A stretch of 64,000 bases of DNA from Microbulbifer celer (GTDB lineage: Bacteria > Pseudomonadota > Gammaproteobacteria > Pseudomonadales > Cellvibrionaceae), in contig NZ_CP087715.1 of NCBI RefSeq assembly GCF_020991125.1, positions 1,143,501-1,207,500 of the forward strand, given 5' to 3'. This document shows, piece by piece, positions 46,315 through 55,334 of this stretch. A program made the position numbers and the translations under genes. The notes under the pieces were generated by a model, which saw only the letters and a program-made list of their open reading frames with translations, was not told where the DNA came from and ran no database searches. The stretch's first letter is position 1. Every line of letters starts with the position of its first letter.

Positions 46315-46541
46315 ATGCGCTTCCGGTTCCCCATTATCGTGATCACGAGAATTTCCGCTCGGAAAATTCCTCCGGGTTTGCTACCCGGTCACTGGTGACC
46401 ACGATAGAGGCGCAGGGGATGGAAGTATTGGGGGGGGGCAGTTACGGCGACCTCACGTCTTTCGCACAGCACCAGAGCCGCGCCTCCTGCTATATTCTCT
46501 CCATCGATGACGGTGAGTTCAGTGAAGCGCATCAGCGCTGA
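46315..46541 (+). pseudogene. Relic of an Orn/Lys/Arg decarboxylase N-terminus
   Basis: ATG 46315 follows CCGGAGAGAGAGC. It starts M-R-F-R-F-P-I-I-V-I, then a single base is missing after 46344 (a GAC codon reads AC). The shifted frame continues E-N-F-R-S-E-N-S-S-G-F, then E-V-L-G-G-G-S-Y-G-D-L-T-S-F-A and S-R-A-S-C-Y-I-L-S-I-D-D. This is the receiver-like wing domain of PLP-dependent Orn/Lys/Arg decarboxylases. It ends after about 75 codons at a TGA; the PLP domains are gone. A nine-G run lies inside it. Confidence 0.8.
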
Positions 46542-46663
46542 CCATGGTCGACGGCACGATCGTCTACGGCAATGGTGATTTCAAGGGTCTGGCGCCGTCA
46601 CACAGCAGTACACACCGCGGCCATCTGCACGCGCAGCCATGGACCCCGTGGCTCCTTACCTGA
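46532..46663 (+). pseudogene. Relic of an amidohydrolase C-terminus
   Basis: Joined to the decarboxylase relic, this frame reads A-L-T-M-V-D-G-T-I-V-Y-G-N-G-D-F-K-G-L-A-P. This is the closing segment of YtcJ-like metal-dependent amidohydrolases; non-family residues and a stop follow. A deletion seems to have fused two gene ends. A further frame at 46639-46734 (M-D-P-V-A-P-Y-L-R-D-K-P-Q-R-R-V-Y-E-R-L) looks coding-like but I cannot assign it. Confidence 0.55.
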
Positions 46664-46825
46664 GAGACAAGCCGCAACGGAGAGTCTACGAACGCCTGAA
46701 GCACCGGCCGTTCGAGATCGCTGGCCAGCGGTGATAATGTGGGTTTTTTAAAGTTTTGGATTGAGTTGAAATTCTGGTCTGCCACTATCGGGAGGCTGTC
46801 GCGCAGGACGTGACAGGAGAGCACT

Positions 46826-47740
46826 ATGAGTATCGAGACAAAAGTTGTGGAGCAGGAATGTGATTGTTCCGTGGGTTGTGATGCCGTAGAGCTGATCATA
46901 CAGCCTCGAGATAAATACTTGGGGGGATTTTCTGTGCGGCGCCTATTACCTACGGTCGAGCGGAAAATGGTTGGTCCCTGGATTTTCTTTGATCATATGG
47001 GCCCCGCCACGTTTCCGGCGGGAGCGGGCATCAATGTCAAACCGCACCCACACATCAACCTGGCTACGGTTACCTACTTGTTTGAGGGCGAGATCCTGCA
47101 TCGGGATTCCCTGGGCAGTCTTCAGGTTATTCGCCCCGGTGACATAAATCTGATGGTCGCGGGCCGTGGGATTGTGCATTCCGAGCGGGAACGCCCAGAG
47201 GTCAATGCTGTGCCACACAACTTACATGGCCTGCAATTGTGGCTGGCCCTCCCGGAAGGTGATGAGGAAAGCGACCCTGCTTTTTATCATTATCCCTCAG
47301 CGGAGATTCCCTCACTCACGGTGGAGGGCGTACCGGTGCGTGTGATGATGGGCAGTGCCTATGGAGTGACCTCACCGGTGAAAACCTTCGCAAATACCCT
47401 TTACGTTGAAGCTCACCTGCAGGCTGGAGATACCCTGGTACTGCCCAATACCGAAGAGCGCGCTGTCTACGTGGCCAGCGGCAGTCTGATGGCGCGGGGT
47501 ACAGTAGTTCCCGAGCACGCCATGGTGGTTTTTTCCTCAGGGTCTGAAGTGGTGCTGGAGGCGGTCAGCGAATCCCGCATTGGTATCATTGGCGGCGAGA
47601 AGATGGCGCCACGGTTTATCGAGTGGAATTTTGTGTCCAGTCGCAAGAAGCGTATCCAGGAAGCCAAGGCGGACTGGAAAGCCCGGCGTTTTCCCTCGGT
47701 GCCTGGAGATGAAGCCGAATTCATCCCGCTGCCTGAATGA
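46826..47740 (+). CDS. Pirin family protein
   Basis: A 304-residue bicupin. It has the pirin N-terminal cupin signature (R-R-L-L-P-T, then W-I-F-F-D-H-M-G-P) and the metal-site histidines in P-H-P-H-I-N-L-A-T-V-T-Y-L-F-E-G, then G-I-V-H-S-E-R and L-Q-L-W-L-A-L-P. Bacterial pirins act as quercetinases or redox-sensing modulators; which applies here is unknown. The N-terminal tail with three Cys (E-C-D-C-S-V-G-C, about residues 12-17) is unusual for a pirin and could bind metal. ATG 46826 follows ACAGGAGAGCACT. Confidence 0.92.
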   Translation: MSIETKVVEQECDCSVGCDAVELIIQPRDKYLGGFSVRRLLPTVERKMVGPWIFFDHMGPATFPAGAGINVKPHPHINLATVTYLFEGEILHRDSLGSLQVIRPGDINLMVAGRGIVHSERERPEVNAVPHNLHGLQLWLALPEGDEESDPAFYHYPSAEIPSLTVEGVPVRVMMGSAYGVTSPVKTFANTLYVEAHLQAGDTLVLPNTEERAVYVASGSLMARGTVVPEHAMVVFSSGSEVVLEAVSESRIGIIGGEKMAPRFIEWNFVSSRKKRIQEAKADWKARRFPSVPGDEAEFIPLPE

Positions 47741-47805
47741 GGTTTTACCGATGACACGGGCAAACCCTCGGCGTGGGCATCCTCCCGGAGTTATAACCGG
47801 GACCA

Positions 47806-48918
47806 CTAGTGTGAGGTGCGGGCAGGCATCGACAAGGCTTTCAGATTTTCCAGTACCTTTTCCGCCCGCGCGATATTTGCCAGTAGCTCGACATTGGACG
47901 GAGCCAGGGTTTTGGCCTCGCGCCAGACGCCCAGAGCTCGCTCTATCTCTCCCTGACTGTATAAGTCGTTGCCCCGCTTGAGTGCGCTTTTGATATGGGT
48001 GTTCAGTTGCGTCTGAAACCGAGCTTGCAGGGAGGGTAGTTGGGGATGTTGCGGCGACCGCTGCCGCAGACGGTCCAGGTATGGTCGCGCATTGATCAGG
48101 TCGCCGTTGGCCAGCGCTTTATGTAACGCTGTGATGTCGGCCTTGTCTTTGCGTGCGCGGATGGCCTTGGCCGACTCTGTCTGCGCTTTCTTCTTCGGTT
48201 GTACTGCCGTTTTGCGAAGCTGGCGACTGATCAGTGCCAGGTCGCGATCGAGCGCTTCCCTTAGTTCGTTGTTCTGCTGCAGGTCGTCGCCGTACAGACC
48301 CTGCGCTACTTCCAGAGCGCGTTGTGCCAGCGGGTAATCCTCTCTTTCCATTGCCCGTTGTGCATGCTCCTGCAATACATCCGCCGACGCACGGCGCTTG
48401 CGGTGGAAATTCTTGAGTTCGAGCCAGCTCATCAGGCCGGGGCCCTGAAGTTGTTGCAAACGCTGGTACGCCTCGACATCGTTCAGTAGCTGTTCGCCGC
48501 GATGAATCGCCAGCTCCATGCGCACCCGTTCTTCGCTTGCGTGTCGCCGCTCTGCCAACTGACGCTGGGCGGCGCTGAGTGCTGTGCTGTCTGGCAGCAC
48601 CCGTGTGGCGCCAGTGAGAGTCTGCGCCGCGCCATGCCAGTCATTCTGCTGTTCCAGGCGGTTTGCACGCCGGATTACCGCCCGCTCGAACTGTTGCAGG
48701 TTACTGCGCAGTTGCTTTATGTGCTGTTGTTGCGGGGGCGTTGCAGCATCCAGCTTCTGGAGCCGCTCGAGTTCAGCCGATTGCTGGCGAACCTGTTGCA
48801 GTGCGCCGCTAGAAAACCCTTCCAGTGCCGGTTGCACCGGCATCACACTGCAGGCTGGCAGTAGCAGGAGTAGCAAGAATGGCAAGAGCCAGATAAGTGA
48901 CCGCCGGCTGTCATACAT
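47806..48918 (-). CDS. Predicted lipoprotein with helical repeats
   Basis: A 370-residue protein with a signal peptide and clear lipobox (L-P-A-C, Cys near residue 23). The rest is Gln/Arg/Leu-rich helix with TPR-like pairs, including Y-P-L-A-Q-R-A-L-E-V-A-Q-G-L-Y at about 200 and a C-terminal G-N-D-L-Y-S-Q-G-E-I-E-R-A-L-G-V-W repeat. I recognise no family beyond TPR-like. Its start overlaps the end of the cyclase gene by eight bases, so they are co-translated. A periplasmic scaffold or input module for the cyclase is plausible but inferred. Confidence 0.8.
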   Translation of the reverse strand: MYDSRRSLIWLLPFLLLLLLPACSVMPVQPALEGFSSGALQQVRQQSAELERLQKLDAATPPQQQHIKQLRSNLQQFERAVIRRANRLEQQNDWHGAAQTLTGATRVLPDSTALSAAQRQLAERRHASEERVRMELAIHRGEQLLNDVEAYQRLQQLQGPGLMSWLELKNFHRKRRASADVLQEHAQRAMEREDYPLAQRALEVAQGLYGDDLQQNNELREALDRDLALISRQLRKTAVQPKKKAQTESAKAIRARKDKADITALHKALANGDLINARPYLDRLRQRSPQHPQLPSLQARFQTQLNTHIKSALKRGNDLYSQGEIERALGVWREAKTLAPSNVELLANIARAEKVLENLKALSMPARTSH

Positions 48919-50461
48919 GGCTAACGGTCCGTCGGCTCTTTTGGGTGGCCCGGGTATTCAGTATTTTTTTCAGGTTCGCCTGAAGCTGCTCCTGGTTGTC
49001 GCGGTGAATGTTCTCAATCGAATAGATTCTCACTGGCAGGGATTTGCCGCGGATGGGCAGGGACTGTCCGGCCTGCGCGACCACGCGCGATTGCAGCGCA
49101 GTGATCAAGCGCTCCTGCACAATAGTCTGGTCCGGTTTGGCTTCGCAACACAGGCGGGACGCCAGGTTGACGGCGTCGCCGACCACGGTGTATTCCATCC
49201 GCTCATCGGAGCCCAGGTTGCCAGCCAGCATTGCACCGCTGTTGATGCCGATACGAAAGTGTACTTCGGGCCGGCCGTCGGCGCGGCGCTCTTCGTTCAG
49301 CCGCGCGGCTAATTGCTGAATCAGAACAGCGCAGCTGACGGCATTGAATACATGGTCGGAATCCTCGTCGAGAACCCCGAATACCAGCATCGCACAGTCG
49401 CCGATAAATTTATCGACTACCCCGCCATACAGTGAGCAGGCACTGGAAATATAGGAAAAGTATTCGTTTAACAGTTCGGATACCTGGCTCGGTTCCAGCT
49501 TTTCCGACATGGCGGTAAAGCCAGTGATGTCTGCGAACAACACCGTGGCTTCGATAGGCCGATCCACAAGCCGCACTTCGTCCAGATTGGCCAGTACCTT
49601 GTCGGCGACATTTTTTGAGACGTAGCGGGAAAATACCTGTTCAACCTGGGACTTTTTCAGCAGTCCGGCTGCCATGTCATTGAAGCCTTCGAACAGCAGG
49701 CCTATCTCGTCATTGCGCCGTTTGTCGATCCGGGTCGCCAGGTCGCCGCGGCCAATGGCCCGGGTTGCCTCCATCAACTGATGGATGGGGAGAGACAGGC
49801 GTCGACTCAGCCAGTAGGCCAGCAATGATGCCAACAGGGTCATGGCCAGGGTGGCGTAGACAATGGCATTGCGCGCGCGGGTGGCGGCCTGGTCCATTAA
49901 TGAAGCGGACAGGGTCACTGCCACGGATCCGACCCGGACTCCCTGATAAGTTGCGGGAGCGAAAAAACTGATCAGTCGCTCGGAGGAATCTTCCGCTGTG
50001 TGCCGGAACCAGGGTTGGGAAATGATTTTGGCCGATTCCAATGGCGGCATTGCCAGTTCCGGTTGGACACCGGTGGCCGATAGCAGGGTGCCATCATGGG
50101 CATAAATGCCCGCGCCCAGAACTTTGTCATCCTGGCCCAGGTTGGTGGTCAGCATGCGCAGGTTCAGGCTGTTCTCCGACAGAATCGGCTCGCTGGCCAG
50201 TTTGGCCAACTGTCGCGCCATGGTGTCACCGAAGTCGTGTAATTGCGTGCGGATCAGGCGGTTCTGGTTGTCGCTGATAAACAGACCCAGGCTCGCCATC
50301 CCCACTACCAGTAGCAGGGTCATGACCAGTGCCAGCTTGAACGCGATAGGCACGTGGTCGGGCATCAGCCTGGTCAGTCCCTGCTGCAGGCCGCCTGCGG
50401 TGTGCCGCAGATCCGGATTGGGCTTTGATGTGGTCTTACTGGACAACGCGGGGTTTTCCAT
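48911..50461 (-). CDS. Membrane class III adenylate/guanylate cyclase with HAMP domain
   Basis: A 516-residue signalling enzyme. It has a cytosolic start, a membrane segment at about 40-63, a periplasmic sensor of about 140 residues, a second membrane segment at about 203-223, a HAMP linker (L-P-I-H-Q-L-M-E-A-T-R-A-I-G-R-G-D-L) and a class III cyclase domain at about 300-490. Metal aspartates are seen in L-F-A-D-I-T-G-F-T and K-F-I-G-D-C-A-M-L-V-F-G, and the V-V-G-D-A-V-N-L-A-S-R-L segment is complete. It therefore looks catalytically competent, most likely making cAMP. It is operonic with the lipoprotein gene and divergent from the iron operon. Confidence 0.92.
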   Translation of the reverse strand: MENPALSSKTTSKPNPDLRHTAGGLQQGLTRLMPDHVPIAFKLALVMTLLLVVGMASLGLFISDNQNRLIRTQLHDFGDTMARQLAKLASEPILSENSLNLRMLTTNLGQDDKVLGAGIYAHDGTLLSATGVQPELAMPPLESAKIISQPWFRHTAEDSSERLISFFAPATYQGVRVGSVAVTLSASLMDQAATRARNAIVYATLAMTLLASLLAYWLSRRLSLPIHQLMEATRAIGRGDLATRIDKRRNDEIGLLFEGFNDMAAGLLKKSQVEQVFSRYVSKNVADKVLANLDEVRLVDRPIEATVLFADITGFTAMSEKLEPSQVSELLNEYFSYISSACSLYGGVVDKFIGDCAMLVFGVLDEDSDHVFNAVSCAVLIQQLAARLNEERRADGRPEVHFRIGINSGAMLAGNLGSDERMEYTVVGDAVNLASRLCCEAKPDQTIVQERLITALQSRVVAQAGQSLPIRGKSLPVRIYSIENIHRDNQEQLQANLKKILNTRATQKSRRTVSHV

Positions 50462-50833
50462 TGATTTTGATAATATTCACCGATTCGCGCGTGAGCGCGA
50501 GAATGTGATCCAGGAACTGGAAGCTGATCGGCTAACTATACCAGCTCTTGCGCGCCGGTAAGACCGGGCCTGCGCCTGTCTGGTCAGGCCATGAGCACAG
50601 CACTCGTCCGCTATTGCCGGCCTCCCGTTCTCGAGAGTGAAAAACCGGCCCCGTGCTGGTAGCATGCGCCGCCTGACGGGAAACTATTCCCGCCCCCCGG
50701 TATATAGCTGACTGCGCGTAAAAGTTTGATGGATTTGCGCCACGTCTTTCTGCCTGAGCCTGGTGCGAGCGCTTTACGATACTTTACGTAGTGCTTGCGG
50801 CCACCCGACTGGCAGGTGCTTTACTAAGTTGTT
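50462..50833. other. Divergent intergenic region
   Basis: About 370 bases between the cyclase start and the Fur box of the iron operon. It should contain the cyclase promoter. No gene or other operator is recognised. Confidence 0.55.
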
Positions 50834-50852
50834 GATAATGAGTATCGTTTGC
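50834..50852. promoter_or_regulatory. Fur box of the iron ABC operon
   Basis: GATAATGAGTATCGTTTGC matches the 19-base Fur consensus at 14 positions, with an intact GATAATGA half-site. It lies 30 bases before the first gene of the operon. Confidence 0.8.
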
Positions 50853-50882
50853 TCAAGCTTTCAGGAACTGAAGAGAATCTCT

Positions 50883-51701
50883 ATGCAATCTTTATCTCAA
50901 GGTCCAAAACCTCGTTGTTTCGGACTGGTATTCGGTTTGTTTGCACTGCTGGCTGCGGGGCAGGTATCCGCCAATGGCGCAATCGGCGACCACGTCAATG
51001 ATCTGAAAGGGCATCTGGCGCAGTACTCCGAAGAGGTCAACTGGCTCCTCGGCAAGTATGACGGTGTCGTTGGTACCTATGAGAAGCAGGGGCAGAAAGC
51101 GGTTGATACGCAGGATCTCGTGGATTTCTGGGAAGAGGTGGATTTCCACTCCGCGATCGAAACCAACTATGTACCGGTGTACGCCAATATCTGGCAGGGC
51201 ATCTACGGTATCAAGCAGGCAATTGAAGCCGGCAAGCCGGCTGCCGAAGTGCGCGCTGAGCAGGAAAAGTTAAACAGCGCATTCTGGCAGGCGCTGGGCG
51301 CGGTAAAGCTGGCGTCCCAGTACCAGGAGAAGGGGCTGTTGGCCAAGGTGCAGACCACCGAGGCAGAACCCACCACCATGCCGGAAACCCTCGAAGATAT
51401 TAAACACCGCCTGGATCGCGTTGTGGCCAAGTACGCCGAGCGACTGCCGGAGGCGGCCACCACTATCGTGCATGACACTTACCTGAACCGCTTCGAAGGC
51501 GTTGAAGGTGCGCTGATCGAACAGGATGCCGCACTGGTTGAAGATCTGGAGAAAGATTTCAACGTGACCCTGCCCAAGGCGCTGGAAAGTGAATCCAGTG
51601 TCGACAGTGTGCGCAAAGTTGTGGAAGCCATGCAGGTGAAGCTGGATAAAGCCAAGGCCCTGTTGGTGGAAGCGGAAAAAAACCGTAAGGATGTCTTCTA
51701 A
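50883..51701 (+). CDS. Unknown periplasmic helical protein heading the iron operon
   Basis: A 272-residue protein with a signal peptide ending near Q-V-S-A-N-G (about residue 32). The mature part is acidic and almost wholly helical, rich in Glu/Lys/Ala, with W-E-E-V-D-F-H-S-A-I-E-T-N-Y-V-P-V-Y in the centre and a coiled-coil C-terminus. It has no cysteine in the mature part and no family I recognise. It is 17 bases before the ferric-iron binding protein gene and under the same Fur box. It may be a periplasmic iron-handling partner or surface receptor for the transporter. The His/Glu/Asp-rich central motif is a candidate metal site. Confidence 0.85.
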   Translation: MQSLSQGPKPRCFGLVFGLFALLAAGQVSANGAIGDHVNDLKGHLAQYSEEVNWLLGKYDGVVGTYEKQGQKAVDTQDLVDFWEEVDFHSAIETNYVPVYANIWQGIYGIKQAIEAGKPAAEVRAEQEKLNSAFWQALGAVKLASQYQEKGLLAKVQTTEAEPTTMPETLEDIKHRLDRVVAKYAERLPEAATTIVHDTYLNRFEGVEGALIEQDAALVEDLEKDFNVTLPKALESESSVDSVRKVVEAMQVKLDKAKALLVEAEKNRKDVF

Positions 51702-51718
51702 GGCAGTAAGGACATTAC

Positions 51719-52789
51719 GTGCAGCGCAGAAACTTTTTAAATGCTCTAGCGGCGGTGGGTGCATTGGGCAGCCTGCCGCTTTCTGTCAGCCGCAGTTTTG
51801 CGGCCGGTGCAGCGGCTGACCAAGGCCGCGTCGCTGTAAATTCCGGCGCGGTGTCGGTGGATCAGTTGCCCCCACTCGAGGGGGATCTCACGCTCTATCT
51901 GGGACGCGGCGAGGGCGGGCTCTACGAGAATGTGCTCGAAGCTATCCGCAAGCGCAATCCCGGGCTGAACCTGCAGGTTCGACGTGGATCGACCGCGGCA
52001 CTGGCCAATTCCATCGTAGCGGAGGCCAAGGCCGGTGTGCGTCGTGCAGACCTGTTCTGGGCGGTCGACTCCGGTGCAATCGGCCTGGTTGCGGACGCTG
52101 GGTTGGCGCGGGCGCTGCCGGCAGACCTTACCGGGCAACTCAAGAGCGGATTCCGGTATCCCCGGTGGGCGCCGGTGACCGGTCGCATAAGGACGCTGCC
52201 CTACAATACCGAGCGCGTTACCCCGGAGCAGATTCCGGACAGCGTGATGGCACTGGCCGACAGTGACCTGACGCTCGGCTGGGCACCGGCTTATGCCTCA
52301 TTCCAGTCTTTTGTGACTGCCATGCGCTTGCTGGAAGGCGAGAAAGCGACGGCGGACTGGCTGCGTGGTGTGAGCAAGCACGCCACCAGTTATGCAGGTG
52401 AACTGGGTGTGGTCATGGCGGTAGAGCGCGGAGAAGTGGATCTGGGCTTCGCCAACCACTACTACACTCTGCGGCTGAAAAACGGTAAGCCCGATGCCAG
52501 TGTGGATTTGGCCTTTACGCGAAACGACGCGGGCTGCCTGGTGAATGCTTCCGGCATTCTGGCGCTGAGTGAAGGGGATCTGCCGATCAACTTTATGCGT
52601 TACCTGTTGAGCCGGGAGGTACAGTCATACCTGGCTTCTGAGGCCTATGAAATTCCCCTGGTCAGCGGTGTGCAGCCGCCACAGGGGTTGCCACCTTTGG
52701 GTAGCATATCGCCCCCGAAAGTCGATCTGACCGAGTTGGCCGATCTCCGTCCGACACTGAAGCTGATGCGCAGTGTCGGCGTTCTATGA
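51719..52789 (+). CDS. Ferric-iron ABC transporter substrate-binding protein (FbpA-like)
   Basis: A 356-residue periplasmic binding protein. It starts at GTG with M-Q-R-R-N-F-L-N-A-L-A-A-V-G-A-L, a twin-arginine (Tat) signal, so it may be exported folded. The paired tyrosines that ligate Fe(III) in FbpA/FutA are present in F-A-N-H-Y-Y-T-L-R-L. The R-G-E-G-G-L-Y start region and the S-G-I-L-A-L-S-E-G-D segment are family-typical. Its stop overlaps the permease start by four bases (ATGA). Confidence 0.9.
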   Translation: MQRRNFLNALAAVGALGSLPLSVSRSFAAGAAADQGRVAVNSGAVSVDQLPPLEGDLTLYLGRGEGGLYENVLEAIRKRNPGLNLQVRRGSTAALANSIVAEAKAGVRRADLFWAVDSGAIGLVADAGLARALPADLTGQLKSGFRYPRWAPVTGRIRTLPYNTERVTPEQIPDSVMALADSDLTLGWAPAYASFQSFVTAMRLLEGEKATADWLRGVSKHATSYAGELGVVMAVERGEVDLGFANHYYTLRLKNGKPDASVDLAFTRNDAGCLVNASGILALSEGDLPINFMRYLLSREVQSYLASEAYEIPLVSGVQPPQGLPPLGSISPPKVDLTELADLRPTLKLMRSVGVL

Positions 52790-54321
52790 GTCTGAGTGCC
52801 ATGTCCCGCTGGCCCCGATCCTACCCACTGGCGCTGGTCATCGCGCTGGTGGCACTGGTGCCGGTGGGCGTTTTGTTTGCGCTGGCATCCGATACCGCAG
52901 AACTGTTTGATGCCCACAACCTCAGGGTGCTTACCAATACGCTGTTGTTGATGGTATTTACGGTGCTCGGGGCGGTATTGATCGGCGTGCCGCTGGCGGT
53001 GATCACGGCTTATGTACAACTGCCGTGGCGCAGGCTGTGGCTGATTCTCCTCGCCGCGCCCCTGGCGATTCCGAGCTATATCGGTGCTTTTACCCTGTAT
53101 GCTGCCTTTGGTTCCGGTGGTGAGATCGAAAACCTGATCGGGTTGCCGACGCCGGCGGTACATGGCCTGGCCGGGGCGACCCTGGTGATGACGCTCTACT
53201 CCTATCCCTTTGTAATGCTTACTACCCGGGCCTCTCTTCTCAGTCTCGACGCCAGCCTGGTCAATGCTGCGCGGACGCTGGGTATGACGCTCGGTGTCAG
53301 TCTGTGGCGAGTGGTATTGCCGCGGGTGGTAACGGGCATCGCTGCCGGCGCATTGCTGGTGGCCCTGTACACGCTGTCAGATTTTGGTACTCCGGCCATT
53401 ATGCGGCTGGATACATTTACCCGTGTGATATTCGTGGAGTACAACGCCTTCGGTCTGAGCCAGGCGGCCATGCTGTCGCTGCAGCTGTTGGTCATCGTGG
53501 GATTGGTCCTGTTTCTGGAATCCCGCGTGCGCGGCAGCCAGGAAAAACCGGGTCGACATCTGACCCTGTGGCCTGAGCGCTGGCAGAAAGTCGCAATGGG
53601 ACTGGCGGTGGCGCCAGTAACCATCCTGGCGATTGTACTGCCACTATCGGTATTCGGGATCTGGCTGATACGCGAAGGCACCGGCGGATTTGACTTCCGT
53701 TACGCGTGGAACTCAGCCCACGCTTCTTTCCTGGCTGCCGTGGTGGCCGTGGTGCTGGCGATTCCCGTAGCCCACGCAGCGATTGCCGGCAAGGCCGGCC
53801 GCTTGATGGAGCGGGTTACCTATTTCGGTTTTGGGGTGCCCGGTATCGTCATGGGGACCGCGCTGGTTTATATCGGCCTGCAGTTACCGTTTCTGTACCA
53901 GACACTGAGCCTGCTGGTGCTGGCTTACGTGTTGCGCTTCTTGCCGCTCGCGGTTGGCAGTGTGCGCTCCACCGCAGAGGGGCTGGATCCGAGTCTGGTC
54001 AAAGCGGCGCGTGTTTTGGGAGCCAGCCCCCGCGAGGCGTTCCAGCGCGTCACTCTGCCGTTGACCCTGCGCGGAATGGTTGCCGGTGCGGCGCTGGTGT
54101 TCCTGGAGGCCATGCGTGAGTTGCCCGCGACCCTGATGTTGGGCCCTACCGGGTTTGAAACCCTCGCTACCTACTTGTGGCGGGTGTACGAAGCAGGGTA
54201 TTTTGGCCGCGCTGCCATTCCCGGCCTGTTGCTGGTACTGATGTCGGCACTGGGGCTCGCCCTGATGCTGTCCGGTGAGCGCCGGGGCGAATTCGATGTA
54301 ACAGAGAATCAACACAGTTAA
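52786..54321 (+). CDS. Ferric-iron ABC transporter permease (FbpB-like)
   Basis: A 511-residue inner-membrane permease with two homologous halves of about six membrane segments each, as in FbpB. Each half has an EAA-type loop that contacts the ATPase: N-A-A-R-T-L-G-M-T-L-G-V-S-L-W-R-V-V-L-P near 165, and K-A-A-R-V-L-G-A-S-P-R-E-A-F-Q-R-V-T-L-P near 410. It is translationally coupled on both sides: ATGA with the binding protein, TAATG with the ATPase. Confidence 0.95.
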   Translation: MSLSAMSRWPRSYPLALVIALVALVPVGVLFALASDTAELFDAHNLRVLTNTLLLMVFTVLGAVLIGVPLAVITAYVQLPWRRLWLILLAAPLAIPSYIGAFTLYAAFGSGGEIENLIGLPTPAVHGLAGATLVMTLYSYPFVMLTTRASLLSLDASLVNAARTLGMTLGVSLWRVVLPRVVTGIAAGALLVALYTLSDFGTPAIMRLDTFTRVIFVEYNAFGLSQAAMLSLQLLVIVGLVLFLESRVRGSQEKPGRHLTLWPERWQKVAMGLAVAPVTILAIVLPLSVFGIWLIREGTGGFDFRYAWNSAHASFLAAVVAVVLAIPVAHAAIAGKAGRLMERVTYFGFGVPGIVMGTALVYIGLQLPFLYQTLSLLVLAYVLRFLPLAVGSVRSTAEGLDPSLVKAARVLGASPREAFQRVTLPLTLRGMVAGAALVFLEAMRELPATLMLGPTGFETLATYLWRVYEAGYFGRAAIPGLLLVLMSALGLALMLSGERRGEFDVTENQHS

Positions 54322-55334
54322 TGCTGAAAGTTAGCAACCTGTCAGTGAATTACGGCTCCACCCGCGTGGTAGATAGCCTCAATCTGGCACTGGCGGAAGA
54401 CGAAATCCTGATGCTGGTGGGCCCCACCGGCTGCGGAAAAACCACCATCCTGCAAGCGCTGGCAGGCCTGATCCCGATTTCCGGTGGAGAGATACAGCTG
54501 GGGGGCTGGCAGTCCACGCCTACTAAAACTGTGCCGCCTGAGAAGCGCAATGTGGGCATGGTTTTTCAGGACTTCGCCTTGTTCCCGCATCTGACGGTAG
54601 AGCAGAACGTCTGTTTCCGGCTTGCCGACAAGGCGCCGGCAGATCACTGGCTGAAGCTGCTGGGGCTGGATCAGTTTCGCGAAGCGAAGCCCGCAAGGCT
54701 CTCCGGTGGTCAAAAGCAGCGTGTCGCGCTGGCGCGAACGCTGGCGCATGAGCCGGCATTTGTCCTGCTGGACGAACCACTCTCCAATCTCGATGCAGCA
54801 CTTAAAGACAATTTGCGCTGGGAAATTCGCGAAGCACTGAAAACCGCTGGAGTACCCGCGATCTGGGTGACCCACGATCAGGAGGAGGCGCTCTCGGTAG
54901 GCGATCGGGTCGGGATTCTCAATGGCGGACGCCTGGAGCAGCTGGATACCCCCGAGAATTGTTTTTCCGAGCCCACCAGCCGGTTCGTAGCCCGTTTCCT
55001 GGGTGAGGCGAGTTTCCTGCCCGGAGAGCTGGTACAGGAGCAGGTTTCCACTAGCCTTGGCCCGGCACCGGGGATTGCCATCAATGGTGCCAGCGGGAAG
55101 GTCGACCTCTTGCTGCGCCCGGACGATCTGTCACTCACGCCAATGGCGTCGGGAAATGGTGTGATCGACTGGGTGCGATACGAAGGCTGCTCCCGTCTGT
55201 ATGCGGTGACGGTGGATGGCGGCGCACAGCTGAAGGTGCGTGCCAGTCACGAAGTGCGGGCGAGACCCGGAGATCGCGTACATATGGCCATAACGACTAC
55301 GCACCCACTGGCAGCGTTCTCCAGAGAAGTCTGA
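54321..55334 (+). CDS. Ferric-iron ABC transporter ATP-binding protein (FbpC-like)
   Basis: A 337-residue ATPase with Walker A G-P-T-G-C-G-K-T-T, signature L-S-G-G-Q-K-Q-R-V-A-L-A-R, Walker B F-V-L-L-D-E-P-L-S-N-L-D, and the switch His in W-V-T-H-D-Q-E-E-A. A C-terminal TOBE-like domain (about 240-335) is typical of iron and polyamine importers. It is last in the four-gene Fur-box operon. Confidence 0.95.
   Translation: MLKVSNLSVNYGSTRVVDSLNLALAEDEILMLVGPTGCGKTTILQALAGLIPISGGEIQLGGWQSTPTKTVPPEKRNVGMVFQDFALFPHLTVEQNVCFRLADKAPADHWLKLLGLDQFREAKPARLSGGQKQRVALARTLAHEPAFVLLDEPLSNLDAALKDNLRWEIREALKTAGVPAIWVTHDQEEALSVGDRVGILNGGRLEQLDTPENCFSEPTSRFVARFLGEASFLPGELVQEQVSTSLGPAPGIAINGASGKVDLLLRPDDLSLTPMASGNGVIDWVRYEGCSRLYAVTVDGGAQLKVRASHEVRARPGDRVHMAITTTHPLAAFSREV

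Noticed and set aside
46162..46398. A 78-codon plus-strand gene before the pirin
   Set aside because: Its C-terminal half is only the decarboxylase relic read up to and past the missing base; the real start of that relic is 46315.
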